A DNA stretch of 15,047 nucleotides from contig JASLXP010000743.1 of the NCBI GenBank assembly GCA_030740295.1, positions 1-15,047 on the forward strand. The letters run 5' to 3'. Both the position numbers and the translations under genes were made by a program. Positions 1 through 7,869 of the stretch are shown here, piece after piece. Below the pieces are notes generated by a model. It was not told the origin of the DNA. It worked only from the letters and a program-made list of their open reading frames with translations, and did not search any database. Source of the DNA: Planctomycetota bacterium. Lineage in GTDB: Bacteria > Planctomycetota > PUPC01 > JACPCR01. Within the stretch, counting starts at the first letter, position 1; every line of letters starts with the position of its first letter.

Positions 1-717
1 GGCGACTTCCAGCTTCGTCTGCGGTTCTGTCATGCGAACAGCGCCCGGTCGGTGATTGCCCTTAACTACAAAACCAATTCGCTGCGAGTGCCTGACATCA
101 ATGTCCTGCAGCGCAATGTCACCCTAATGGAAGTAAGGAAAGCATTCGCCGGCAAAAATGCGCAGAAGCTCAAACGCTGGCGGAAAAGACTTGCAGGCAA
201 GCGGGACGAGTTTCTGAAGCGTGCGGATCATTATCAGCAGAGGATGGACGCCTGGGAGAAACTTACAAATCCGGGCCAAGTCGCCGAAGCCACAGAGTCG
301 ATCTCATTGTCTTCGCTGAAATGGAAGTCAGCTCAGGTCGGATGGTTTTCCCCTTCGTACGATGGCTACTTCTCCTCGGAGCTCGGCACCAGGATGCCGT
401 TGTTGGATTATTCGGGCAAGACACGGAAAGGGATCTACGCGCATGCTGTGTCTCGATTTGTTTACGACCTGGACGGCAGATGGAGAAAATTCCGCGCCAC
501 GTGCGCACTACAGAAGGACGTGGGTGGTTCGGTTGTTTTCGTCGCCAAGGCGGATGGAAAGGAGGTCCTTCGCACGGCCATAATCAGGCGCGGTCAGAAG
601 CATGACGCAGAGTTCGATGTTGCTGGCGTGAAGGAGTTGGAACTGATCGTGGAGCCGTCGCCTGATGGAAAGAACAGTGATTGGGGGTTGTGGTTGTCGC
701 CTGTTCTATCGAGGTGA
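1..717 (+). CDS. C-terminal part of a protein with an NPCBM carbohydrate-binding domain (5' truncated)
   Basis: The reading frame is open to the first base of the window, so the gene starts upstream. The GTG at 52 is only an internal codon and need not be the start. The visible 238 residues begin with a basic, helical, charged linker (about residues 45-105). They end in a beta-rich domain of about 135 residues that matches the NPCBM (novel putative carbohydrate-binding module) pattern: an LSSLKWKSAQVGW opening, then GIYAHAVSRFVYDL, then GGSVVFVAKADGKEV, and a final VKELELIVEPSPDG..SDWG strand ending at a TGA. NPCBM domains usually sit at the end of secreted glycosidases or sugar-binding proteins and bind carbohydrate. 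The catalytic portion, if any, is outside the window. The domain call is fairly secure; the identity of the whole protein is unknown. Confidence 0.7.
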   Translation, partial: GDFQLRLRFCHANSARSVIALNYKTNSLRVPDINVLQRNVTLMEVRKAFAGKNAQKLKRWRKRLAGKRDEFLKRADHYQQRMDAWEKLTNPGQVAEATESISLSSLKWKSAQVGWFSPSYDGYFSSELGTRMPLLDYSGKTRKGIYAHAVSRFVYDLDGRWRKFRATCALQKDVGGSVVFVAKADGKEVLRTAIIRRGQKHDAEFDVAGVKELELIVEPSPDGKNSDWGLWLSPVLSR

Positions 718-1424
718 ACGCTGGACCTGACAGGCTTGACACGGCACCTGCCCATTGAAAAGTAAAATACTCAGATCCTCCTCTATGCCGAAGGCATTAC
801 GCCTTACAGTCCAGAGTTCGCGAGCTTCATCGAATCAGAACGAACCCGGAAGCAGGCCAGGGCCCCCTGCAGTGGAAGCCGAAAAGCTCTCCGCATCAGT
901 ACCGCATTCGATGTGACTATGCCTCACTCCCGGCAGCAGCGCCCCCAACCCGTCTGAAGCTCTCCCACGCCGGACGCCTCCCGAAGTAATTCCCTAATCC
1001 AAGATCCGAGCAAACTCGCAACATCGGGCTACTCGTACAAGAGTCTGAGAGCATGGCTTCGCATGCTGCCTTCAGCCATATTTGTTAGCACCAACAACTA
1101 CGGAAGCTGGCCCCAGGGCAAGCACTCACAGCAAACTGGTGCCGTGAATACGGCATCCGCGAACTGTGCAGCAGCGTCAAACTCATCGCACCATACTTCT
1201 GACATTTGTATAGGTAACAAGAGCGCATAGAAGTGACATAATCAGTAAAATCACTCGTTCGAATGTATCTATTTCACCCCACACAAGTAATAGCTACTAA
1301 TGGGAAGACAACTGAACCTATCGCAGCCTTAATTGATTTCACTAAATGCCTCCGGGGCTTAGGAGGCAGGCCAAAATTAATGCGCCAAGTTTAGGGAAGG
1401 AAAACAGCAGGCGCACTCTATCCG
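718..1424. other. 707-bp stretch without a recognisable gene
   Basis: This gap lies between two convergent genes. Short open stretches occur on both strands but are broken by stops, have no ribosome-binding site and show no family resemblance I can name. A small hairpin (ATGCC-GAA-GGCAT, 785-797) lies about 70 bp past the upstream stop codon, and a better one at 1347-1368 lies past the downstream gene. From about 1200 the composition turns AT-rich compared with the flanking genes. I see no tRNA, CRISPR or insertion-sequence end. It may be decayed sequence, but nothing shows what it came from. Confidence 0.5.
1347..1368 (-). terminator. Possible transcription terminator hairpin after the dihydropteroate synthase-like gene
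   Basis: TGCCTCC (1347-1353) and GGAGGCA (1362-1368) form a perfect 7-bp stem with an 8-nt loop, 57 nt past the stop codon of the minus-strand gene ending at 1425. On the minus strand the stem is followed by TTTAG, a short and imperfect U tract. It is a plausible weak intrinsic terminator; the weak U tract keeps confidence moderate. Confidence 0.4.
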
Positions 1425-2798
1425 TCACTTCTTTTTCTTCGCCAGATGGCTCGCCTCTTCTCGCGTCAGAAAGCCCCAGCGCAGGGCCTGGTCTTGCCGG
1501 TAATCTTTGCTGAGCGTCAGGGCGGTGACTGCCTTTGCCATCTCGTAGCCGAGGTAAAAGGCGTGGGATGGATCTTCGACCTTCATCTTCTCAAAAAGGT
1601 CGAATGGATCTGTTCCGCGGAGGTGGCCCTCTGAATTCAGGATGTGGATTTCGTCGCGCTCGGCGAAGATGCGGAAGTTGCGGTCGCGGATGCGAGAGGC
1701 CAGCTCTGCTAACGCTTCTTCACCGCGCTCATGCAGCTTCGGATCGCGAAGGAGAATGAGATCTTCTTCCAGATGTTTTGGAAGTACTCCTTTCTTGCAC
1801 GCGTGGTAGACCAGCCGCCGCGCCAGATCGATTTCTTTGACGGAACTGCGGGCCCAGTTGATGACTTCGGTCGTCAGAATGCTGCGGATGCCGAGTTCCT
1901 GGCAGATGCCGATAAGGGTGACGTTGACGCCTGCGCTGTCGACGCCTGTGAGCTCTGTCAGGTTTCCGACTCCCATCATGATTTCGGCTTGCGGATAACG
2001 TCGCCTGGTTTCGATGTATCGGCCGAGGGATTCGGCGAATCCAAAACCGATGGGCTCGAGGATCGGATCGATGCGGAAAGGGACGTTCCACCCGCTCAGT
2101 TTCTCGATGGTCTCGTCCAGGCCGCCGAGGGTTCCAGGATCGTCCGGGATTGCGACCACTTCGCAGCCCCAGTCCTTCGCTGCGTCCACATTGGTTGAAT
2201 TCACACTGAGCACGAGCTCGGCGCCGGCAGCGACTGCCCGGGTTACTTCATCAGTGTCGAACGTGTCTATTGAGACGCGGTGTCCTGCATCGCACAGGGC
2301 CATCACTGCGTCCCTTGTTTCATCCGAAGGTTCGCCCGGTACGCATCCAAAATCGATCAGGTCGGCGCCATGAGCCCGCATCCTGTTCGCGCTTTCCAAT
2401 AATTCGTCGCGGCTCAACCGTGGGGCGTGGTTTATCTCGGCCAGGATCTCGATGTCATACTCGCCGTAGCCCTCAGTTTTCTTGCTGACTTCGCCGAAGT
2501 GCTCCGGAAGGTCGAGCAAATCTTTGGGGCCCAATTCGACCGGGACGCCGGCAGCGTCCTCCACGATTCTGACGTCACCGGTGCAGTAGCCGGGCAGGAT
2601 GACACGGTCGATGCCATCCGGCACATCCAGCCGCTTTGCCACCCACTCAGGTTTCATAAGCGCTGCCACGGTGATCTTCATTACCGCCACCTCCGCCACG
2701 ATTCCCGAAGCAGGTGCGAGCTCGCGAACTACGTCGCGCAGGGCCGGCTCTGCGAGCTGTCCGGTGACGAAAAGGACTCGAGGTTGCTGGTCGGGCAT
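1425..2798 (-). CDS. Dihydropteroate synthase-like protein, archaeal type (DUF6513 / pterin-binding barrel / DUF4346)
   Basis: The 457-residue protein has three recognisable parts. Residues ~8-105 match DUF6513 (VLFVTGQLAEPALRDVV, VILPGYCTGD). Residues ~115-345 form a pterin-binding TIM barrel related to dihydropteroate synthase, with IDFGCVPGEPSDE (149-160) and VSIDTFDTDEV (175-185) standing for the DHPS strands that hold pterin. Residues ~365-450 match the DUF4346-like tail (DPSHAFYLGYEMAKA at 409-423, then YRQDQALRWGFL). This is the layout of the family first described in archaea that lack ordinary folP, and it also occurs in bacteria with tetrahydromethanopterin-type C1 metabolism. A role in making a methanopterin-like C1 carrier is therefore likely but inferred; no other pterin gene is visible here. 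It is cytoplasmic. No strong Shine-Dalgarno precedes the ATG. It starts 80 nt after the GH123-like gene and may be co-transcribed. It ends in four lysines and TGA. Confidence 0.8.
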   Translation of the reverse strand: MPDQQPRVLFVTGQLAEPALRDVVRELAPASGIVAEVAVMKITVAALMKPEWVAKRLDVPDGIDRVILPGYCTGDVRIVEDAAGVPVELGPKDLLDLPEHFGEVSKKTEGYGEYDIEILAEINHAPRLSRDELLESANRMRAHGADLIDFGCVPGEPSDETRDAVMALCDAGHRVSIDTFDTDEVTRAVAAGAELVLSVNSTNVDAAKDWGCEVVAIPDDPGTLGGLDETIEKLSGWNVPFRIDPILEPIGFGFAESLGRYIETRRRYPQAEIMMGVGNLTELTGVDSAGVNVTLIGICQELGIRSILTTEVINWARSSVKEIDLARRLVYHACKKGVLPKHLEEDLILLRDPKLHERGEEALAELASRIRDRNFRIFAERDEIHILNSEGHLRGTDPFDLFEKMKVEDPSHAFYLGYEMAKAVTALTLSKDYRQDQALRWGFLTREEASHLAKKKK

Positions 2799-2878
2799 GA
2801 GCGCTACGGTAGGTAAGGCTTCCAGATTCCTTCGTCAGGGCAAGCCGGTGGCCTTTTTAATGTAAATGAGACTCCGCC

Positions 2879-5812
2879 TTACTTCTTGGCCAGACGGGCA
2901 AGAATCTTCAATACCTGGATTCTCGCCTCATCTGCGGCCGTTCGTTTCTTTTCAATCAGCCATCGAATCCTGCCGAGATCATATTTACCAGCGACCTTTC
3001 GCGGCAGTTCCTTCAAGAGCGTTTCGGCATTGGCAAGATACGCCGAGCTCACATTCGCCCTTTTAAGCTCTTCGATTCTATCGCGCAGGATGCGGAAGTA
3101 TTCGTAATCCTCGATGCCTTCACGAACGGCCTCCCAGTGCTTGCCATCGGTGACGGAGTTTTCATCAAGATAGACGGGGGTGTAGCTCGTCCGACGGGCA
3201 TGGTATTCGTTCCACGGGGTGGCGCCGGCTGCGTCGCAGTAGGCCCAGAAACCAGTGCCCACTGCCCCGTGAATCCAGCAGTGCCACTGCTGCAGGCGAT
3301 GGTAGTAGTAGGGATCGTGAAGGCGCGCCGGGCCGCTGCACTGGTAGAACCAGAGGTCTTTGCCTTTTGCCTTCAACGCGGCATAGAACGAAACCGATCT
3401 TTCACGGCCCACGTAGTAACGAGGCAGATTGGGACAGAGGATGTCGCTGATCTCGAACATCCTCTGCACCTTGGCATTCCAGGGCGCGTGATGGACCGGA
3501 TCTTCCCACACGATGATCTCGTCCGTCCCGGCCTTGATGGCATTCGCCCAGGTGACGATTTTCTGTTCGTTCTTTTCCTCGTGCGGCTCATCGACAATCA
3601 GGACGCCTACCTGGCGGGGCTTCAACCCGATCTTTCGATTGTGTGCTGCCCATGCTCTGGCCCACTGGCTGACAGCCCGGTGGAATTGGGGCGTGCCCAT
3701 CGGTTTGCCCTCGAAGGAGCCACCGACGTTCATGAACACCAGAAAGTACCGAGCGCCCGGCCATTCTTTGACCCACCGATCAAATCTTGTGAAATCAGGT
3801 TGACGGATGTTGTTGCCCTGTGCATCCACCCCGCCGAGGAGCTTCGGATAGGTGCCCGGACCGGCCCATGGCGCGTTCACAAAGTGCGATCTCATATTCT
3901 TAACTGCGGCCGCACGATTGGCAGGTGTGATCTCGTAACCGTTGTCCGCCGCGTAATCCCAGACGCCGAGGGAAAGGGTCGGTTTGTCAGGAAAGCGAAT
4001 CGGATAGATCGTCAGACTCAACGGAACGCGTATTTCTTTTCCGGGGCCGGGCATCAAGACAACTTCACCTTTATGCGTGCCGGCCTTGATACCGTCCGGG
4101 TGGAAGCTGAGCCACACCTGCCTGGTCATCCCGTCAGCGATAGTCACCTCGAATCCGTCATCCAGCTTTCGGGCCAGGGGAAGCGCGTCCGCGATGACGA
4201 CCTTTTCCTGGGTATCCACGAATTCGACCTGATGCACGGCAATCCAATCCGGATTTCTTCCGCCGGGCAGGCCCTCGATGCGCAGCTTCACATTTGAAGG
4301 CGAGCCGGAAGCATTGGTTATGTTAAAGACCTCGGCCCGATACTCGTTATCCATCATGTGAACGTCGAGTTGGGGACGTGCAGACGGTATGGACTCGGGC
4401 GCCTCATGCGGCTCGAGCATGTCCCAACGGTTCTTGTGCCAGACCAGAAATTCAGGAACGCCGCGCGAACGCAGCACATCCGTGTTGATCTTCAAAATGT
4501 CTCGATGGAGATCGTCGAACGGGACAACCGCACGGAAGTGCTTCCCTTCGAACAGTTGCATCGCGTAAACCGCCTGCTCGTGAGCATCGAGCTTTTTATC
4601 GAGCTTGGCTTTGTCTGCGATCTTCGATGCTTGAACCTTCTTCCTGATCTCACGAATGTCGAGGAGCAGGCGGCTTCGAATGCCTGTATCAGTTGCCAGC
4701 TTTCTGAGAAACGCACTAAAGTCAGTGACCGCTGCGCCGGATGCAGGTTGCTTCAGCCATTTATCTTCACCTCGGTAAATCTCAATCTCATCGACAAAGG
4801 TGTACGCACCGGCCGGCTGAACGGCGAGCCGGATGTAGCGTCCTGTGGTCTTCAACTCACGGGTGTAAAAGCGGTGTGTGCCGTATTTCTTAGGGTTGGG
4901 CAGTCCGTTGCGGCTGCTGAGCTGCGTCAGTTCCCCGGCGTAGTGAAACTCCTTGCCATCGTTGCTCGAGAACACGTAAATGCCCGTGGGATATCCGACA
5001 CCCGCAGTGCCGGCCGCGGTGCGATAAGATAGCCCCCGGACAGGCTTGGACTTCTGAAGGTCGATCGTGATGATGACCGGCGATACGTTGTTCCAACCGA
5101 CGGTGGATTTCTGCACCCAGAAATAACCCACGCTGTATTCGCCGTCCGTGAGCTGTACAGTATCACCTTCGTCCATCGAGTAGCCGTAGTTCGGCTTCTT
5201 CGAAAACGTGTATGGCTTACCCAACGCGATGTTGCGGTCAGAGATCGAAGGTGTAATCGAATCCGTTTTTTCCACTGCTTTCGACGTCGGCACGATCTGG
5301 ACATCATCGACCCAGCATCTTCCCGGCGGCATCTTCCCCGTCTTGAGAATGGTAACGTCACCGAAGACGGCGATGGCCAGTCGGCGGTTTTTTCCGCTGT
5401 TGAATTGCAGTTGCCCCCGATTCCATTTCTTCGTGTCCGAAGCAACGAGTCTGGCGAATGGTCTTTCAGCATTCGCGGGTTGAGCAATCCCAATGACCGG
5501 CTTCAGTTTGCCATCGCTCTTGAACCACGCTGAAACTGTGTAGTCCGCGTCAGGGGAGCAGTGGATGGTCTGAACGATCGGAGGCGCAAGCCGTTCGATT
5601 GGGATCTGAAAACGGAGTGAGTGCTGGCCACTGTGACCATCGTCATCGACGATCTTTGCGAGGTTGTTCCGCAGCTCGTAAGGAATGTTCCAGGCCGTCG
5701 GCATGCCTTCACTGAACTGGTCGAATGCGGAATTGGTGACAATGCGCTCGGCACACAGAGGAATGCAGAGGAACAGAAAAGTCAGGCCAAACAGATGGAT
5801 TGTTGACTTCAT
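2879..5812 (-). CDS. Exported multidomain glycoside hydrolase-like protein (CBM-like, F5/8 type C, GH123/DUF4091)
   Basis: I place the start at the ATG at 5812 (977 residues). The frame stays open back to an ATG at 5917, but the extra 35 residues are not signal-like and overlap repeat-like DNA. From 5812 the protein opens with a Sec signal peptide (MKSTIHLFGLTFLFLCIP.., likely cut after LCA). Domains in mature order: a CBM4/9-like jelly roll (~25-180), a discoidin/F5-8C-like domain (~195-350; opens NIALGKPYTFSK and ends FVDEIEIYRG), a charged helical linker, then a C-terminal GH123/DUF4091-like region (~465-945). The last contains VGVLIVDEPHEE, whose D741-E742 pair is the candidate catalytic Asp-Glu, and closes with the family signature KHWEAVREGIEDYEYFRIL. 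Characterised GH123 enzymes are beta-N-acetylgalactosaminidases; the substrate here is unknown. Acts outside the cytoplasmic membrane. No clear Shine-Dalgarno is present. Confidence 0.78.
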   Translation of the reverse strand: MKSTIHLFGLTFLFLCIPLCAERIVTNSAFDQFSEGMPTAWNIPYELRNNLAKIVDDDGHSGQHSLRFQIPIERLAPPIVQTIHCSPDADYTVSAWFKSDGKLKPVIGIAQPANAERPFARLVASDTKKWNRGQLQFNSGKNRRLAIAVFGDVTILKTGKMPPGRCWVDDVQIVPTSKAVEKTDSITPSISDRNIALGKPYTFSKKPNYGYSMDEGDTVQLTDGEYSVGYFWVQKSTVGWNNVSPVIITIDLQKSKPVRGLSYRTAAGTAGVGYPTGIYVFSSNDGKEFHYAGELTQLSSRNGLPNPKKYGTHRFYTRELKTTGRYIRLAVQPAGAYTFVDEIEIYRGEDKWLKQPASGAAVTDFSAFLRKLATDTGIRSRLLLDIREIRKKVQASKIADKAKLDKKLDAHEQAVYAMQLFEGKHFRAVVPFDDLHRDILKINTDVLRSRGVPEFLVWHKNRWDMLEPHEAPESIPSARPQLDVHMMDNEYRAEVFNITNASGSPSNVKLRIEGLPGGRNPDWIAVHQVEFVDTQEKVVIADALPLARKLDDGFEVTIADGMTRQVWLSFHPDGIKAGTHKGEVVLMPGPGKEIRVPLSLTIYPIRFPDKPTLSLGVWDYAADNGYEITPANRAAAVKNMRSHFVNAPWAGPGTYPKLLGGVDAQGNNIRQPDFTRFDRWVKEWPGARYFLVFMNVGGSFEGKPMGTPQFHRAVSQWARAWAAHNRKIGLKPRQVGVLIVDEPHEEKNEQKIVTWANAIKAGTDEIIVWEDPVHHAPWNAKVQRMFEISDILCPNLPRYYVGRERSVSFYAALKAKGKDLWFYQCSGPARLHDPYYYHRLQQWHCWIHGAVGTGFWAYCDAAGATPWNEYHARRTSYTPVYLDENSVTDGKHWEAVREGIEDYEYFRILRDRIEELKRANVSSAYLANAETLLKELPRKVAGKYDLGRIRWLIEKKRTAADEARIQVLKILARLAKK

Positions 5813-5825
5813 CGGTAGGTCCGTG

Positions 5826-5990
5826 GAATGAAACTCATGCGTTGGAAGCTTTGGGTCCAGGATGCCCGGATGCGAACCATAGGGCAACCTTTTCAGGGAT
5901 GATGATGACATTGCCATCCTACACAGGGCAGCTCCCCAAGCCTCGAGCCCTGGGCTATAGGGCTGAACACTTCGGGGGCATTCGTAATTA
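5826..5990. repeat. Degenerate dispersed repeat-like non-coding stretch (tentative)
   Basis: On the minus strand this segment combines short self-complementary modules with the phrase GGCAATGTCATCATCATCCC. Examples are CCCCCGAAG near 5972, AGCCCAGGGCT around 5945-5955 and CCTGAAAAGG around 5889-5898. From memory it resembles decayed members of the GAAGG-hairpin dispersed repeats seen between genes in some Verrucomicrobiota and relatives. No second full copy lies in this window, so the family cannot be shown here. It covers the dispensable 5' extension of the GH123-like reading frame. Confidence 0.3.
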
Positions 5991-6024
5991 AATTCAGCAG
6001 GTGTTGCCCGCCCCGTGTCAAACG

Positions 6025-6061
6025 ACCCCTGCCCGCTTGTCGGGGAGGTAGGGGTCTCCCC
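6025..6061. repeat. G/C-rich overlapping inverted repeats with two alternative hairpins
   Basis: GGGGAG (6042-6047) pairs with CTCCCC (6056-6061). Competing pairings are ACCCCT (6025-6030) with AGGGGT (6050-6055) and CCCG (6032-6035) with CGGG (6041-6044). The two sets cannot form together. The segment lies in the non-coding gap upstream of the GH123-like gene, so an attenuator-like role is possible; a dispersed palindromic repeat is as likely. Confidence 0.4.
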
Positions 6062-6080
6062 AAATTATGTACACGCATCC

Positions 6081-6167
6081 GAGCTCGTAGCCACAGGCTG
6101 CTGCCAGCCTGTGAGCTCATATTGATTCAACCCGGCTCGCAGGCTGGCACCAGCCTGCGGCCACAGG
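6081..6167. repeat. Pair of related CAGGCTG/CAGCCTG palindromes
   Basis: Two hairpins share one core. CACAGGCTG (6092-6100) and CAGCCTGTG (6105-6113) form a perfect 9-bp stem with a CTGC loop, flanked on both sides by GAGCTC (6081-6086, 6113-6118). CGCAGGCTGG (6138-6147) and CCAGCCTGCG (6150-6159) form a perfect 10-bp pairing around CA. GCCACAGG recurs at 6090-6097 and 6160-6167, suggesting a repeating unit of about 70 bp. They lie directly past the stop of the thioredoxin-like gene (6178) and may end its transcript, but no U tract follows. REP-like dispersed palindromes are the best general label. Confidence 0.6.
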
Positions 6168-6177
6168 ATAATGCGGT

Positions 6178-6663
6178 CTATTTCTTTAGTATCTTCTCGA
6201 TGACTGATTCTGTTAATTCATGTCCATCGAGGAATGGGAATCCTTCCCATCTCACGATGCCTTTGGGGTCCATGAGTACGATATGTGGAATCCCGCGGAC
6301 ATCATATGCCTCCTCGGTTCTGGCCTTCGAATCCACGCCGTGGTGGTAATCAATCTTGCCTTTGAAGGCCATCACTTTCTTTTTGCTTTCCTTTGACAGG
6401 CCAATCACGACCATCCGGTCGCCAAACTTCTTGTGGAACTTGTTGAGGTGAGCAACTGCTTCACGGCAAGGTCCTCACCATGTCTCCCAGATGTCCAGCA
6501 TGACCCATTTGCCTTTCGTATCAGGCTTCTTGGTAATCCAATCCTGAACGAAGATTTCCGGGGCTTTTTTACCCAGGAATGACTTCGCCCATAGTCTCTT
6601 GCCTTCCGCGCGGGCGCATGCCGCGGCAATAAAGAACGTGCAGATAATCTTGAGATTCCTCAT
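6178..6663 (-). CDS. Exported TlpA/thioredoxin-like selenoprotein, UGA read as Sec63 in a UGPC active site
   Basis: ATG at 6663 follows a good ribosome-binding site (AAAGGAAG). Reading the UGA at 6477-6475 as selenocysteine gives one 161-residue protein. Residues 1-20 are a Sec signal peptide (MRNLKIICTFFIAAACARAE, probable cut after ARA). A short TlpA-like segment (GKKAPEIFVQDW, 31-42) leads to the active site VMLDIWETW-U-GPCREAV, where TlpA proteins normally have WCGPC; Sec63 thus replaces the nucleophilic cysteine and Cys66 is the resolving one. The thioredoxin fold continues without frame change after the UGA (MVVIGLSKES), with the cis-proline loop GIPHIVLMDPKG and a final EKILKK helix. 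Predicted role: thiol-disulfide or peroxide redox chemistry outside the cytoplasmic membrane. The alternative, a nonsense-mutated pseudogene, is disfavoured because the only stop falls exactly on the catalytic Cys and all else is intact. It lies 71 nt after the UroD-family gene. Confidence 0.85.
6444..6477 (-). promoter_or_regulatory. Candidate bacterial SECIS element of the thioredoxin-like gene
   Basis: In the mRNA, 17 nt lie between the UGA (6477-6475) and an AGUU apical loop (6457-6454). The upper stem is GUGA-A-GC paired with GC-UCAC (6464-6458 with 6453-6448): six pairs and one bulged A. The UGAG at the codon itself can pair with CUCA (6447-6444). A guanine among the first two loop bases and a spacing of roughly 16-37 nt are accepted features of bacterial SECIS elements. 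The upper stem is short and bulged, so this is plausible, less clean than the one in hdrA. Confidence 0.6.
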
Positions 6664-6734
6664 TGGTCTTCCTTTCTGTGAGTCGCGATTGGTCAGGGGA
6701 GCACTTGCCTCAACGATGCTGAGGGAATTACTGT

Positions 6735-7829
6735 TCAGGCTACAAATTTTCTTCCTTCGTCGAGCATGGCCAGGTAGTTGTCTACCGGGATGTAATTGGC
6801 GACGCTGTTGCCGGTGCCCAGGCAGTACCCTCCGCCAGGCATGCACTGCTCCAGTGTTTTGCGAACACGCTGGCGGACGGCCTCCTCGCTGGACCGGCAG
6901 AGGAAATCCACGTCGATACCGCCAAGCAGGGCGATGCGGTCACCATAGCGCTCCACCGCATCAGTCACCGGCTCAATCACGTCTTCGAAGGAGTGCCGTG
7001 CATCGATGCGGACGTCTTCTATCAGGTCTTCCATGACCTCTTCCATTTTGCCGCAGGTATGCAGCAGGTAGGGCCGTCCGGCGTCGTGCGTCATCTGTGC
7101 CATGAGCTTGTGGCCGGGCAGCACGAATTCGCGCAGGTCATCCGGGCTGATAAGAGTGCCGGTCCGGAAACCCATGTCGTCGCTGCCCCAGGCGATTTTG
7201 ACGCGGTCAAATTCCAGGATGCGGGCGAGGATGACGCGGTACATTTCGACGAGCCGGTCTCGAATGGCCTCTACCAGGTCCCGCTGATCGTAAAGGGAGT
7301 AGCAGAGCGTTTCGTATCCCATAAGCCACGAAAGGTATTCGGCAAAGTGTGCGAAGCCCCCGCTGCCGATAATGCACATGTCATCCGGTAGATTTGCCTG
7401 GTACCACTCCAGCGATTCCGTTGTAAGCGCATGAGGATCGGGCCATGGATAGTTTTCAAATTCTTCCCAATTGGTGATGGGGCCTTTGTGAAGCTCCATG
7501 TAGCTTCGCCCCCCGGCGCGCTGCAGCTCGGCCGTGTCTTCGGTATTCAGGTGCTTGAGGGGCATAGCGAAACCGTCTAGCCCGCCCCGCACGTAGTCGT
7601 AACCGAGAAAACGCTGGACCGCGATGTGCCGTTTCTGATCGAAGCGGTCCTGCCCGGGGTCAAGGTCATCCAGAAGGTCAAATCGTCTGCAAATCGCAGT
7701 CTGAACTTCCGAATCGAGAAACAGCTCGATGTAATGGACCCGCGACGGAGTCCCTTCGCGGCGGATGCAGCTCACCAGCCCTTCCCAATCGGGGGTGATA
7801 TTGATTTCAAGTGAAGTTGCAGCAGACAT
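6735..7829 (-). CDS. Uroporphyrinogen decarboxylase-family protein, probable cobalamin-dependent methyltransferase
   Basis: The 364-residue protein has the UroD/MtaA-type TIM-barrel pattern. It carries AWGSDDMGFRTGTLISPD (213-230) and the zinc-type motif YLLHTCGKM with H257-x-C259, plus Cys336 in GGGYCLGTGNSV near the end; H-x-C...C binds zinc in the MtaA/MtbA methylcobalamin methyltransferases. True uroporphyrinogen decarboxylase lacks this motif, so haem synthesis is unlikely. The expected reaction is methyl transfer between a corrinoid protein and a thiol or pterin, but no corrinoid protein is encoded in the window. The family is large and mostly uncharacterised in anaerobic bacteria. It lies 40 nt after the glycyl radical enzyme gene on the same strand, so the two are probably one operon and act on the same substrate (inference). 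The ribosome-binding site is weak. Confidence 0.75.
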   Translation of the reverse strand: MSAATSLEINITPDWEGLVSCIRREGTPSRVHYIELFLDSEVQTAICRRFDLLDDLDPGQDRFDQKRHIAVQRFLGYDYVRGGLDGFAMPLKHLNTEDTAELQRAGGRSYMELHKGPITNWEEFENYPWPDPHALTTESLEWYQANLPDDMCIIGSGGFAHFAEYLSWLMGYETLCYSLYDQRDLVEAIRDRLVEMYRVILARILEFDRVKIAWGSDDMGFRTGTLISPDDLREFVLPGHKLMAQMTHDAGRPYLLHTCGKMEEVMEDLIEDVRIDARHSFEDVIEPVTDAVERYGDRIALLGGIDVDFLCRSSEEAVRQRVRKTLEQCMPGGGYCLGTGNSVANYIPVDNYLAMLDEGRKFVA

Positions 7830-7869
7830 GGCGGAGTCCGTGAGTGAAATTCAATGTTGTTCTTACCAG

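Noticed and set aside
1089..1202. Possible remnant of a small nucleotidyltransferase (ANWCREYGIRELCSSVKLIA)
   Set aside because: The 37-codon frame is bounded by stops, lacks a start and the G-S metal-binding motif, and the likeness covers only about 15 residues.
1245..1275. TTCGAAT as a tRNA T-loop
   Set aside because: The flanking bases cannot form the 5-bp T stem and no acceptor or anticodon arm is present.
3137..4297. 386-codon open frame on the plus strand inside the GH123-like gene
   Set aside because: It is antisense to a gene with clear domain signatures and has no recognisable motif itself; long antisense frames are common in GC-rich DNA.
6475..6477. UGA as a recoded sense codon or a nonsense mutation
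   Set aside because: UGA acts as a normal stop in korA, korB and korC, so the code is standard; the position at the catalytic cysteine, an intact downstream frame and a second UGA gene in the window favour selenocysteine.
6405..6846. Separate short reading frames over the 5' half of the thioredoxin-like gene, and a 78-residue frame starting at 6414
   Set aside because: They are fragments made by treating the selenocysteine UGA as a stop or by reading other frames; the single 6663-6178 gene explains all of the conserved sequence.
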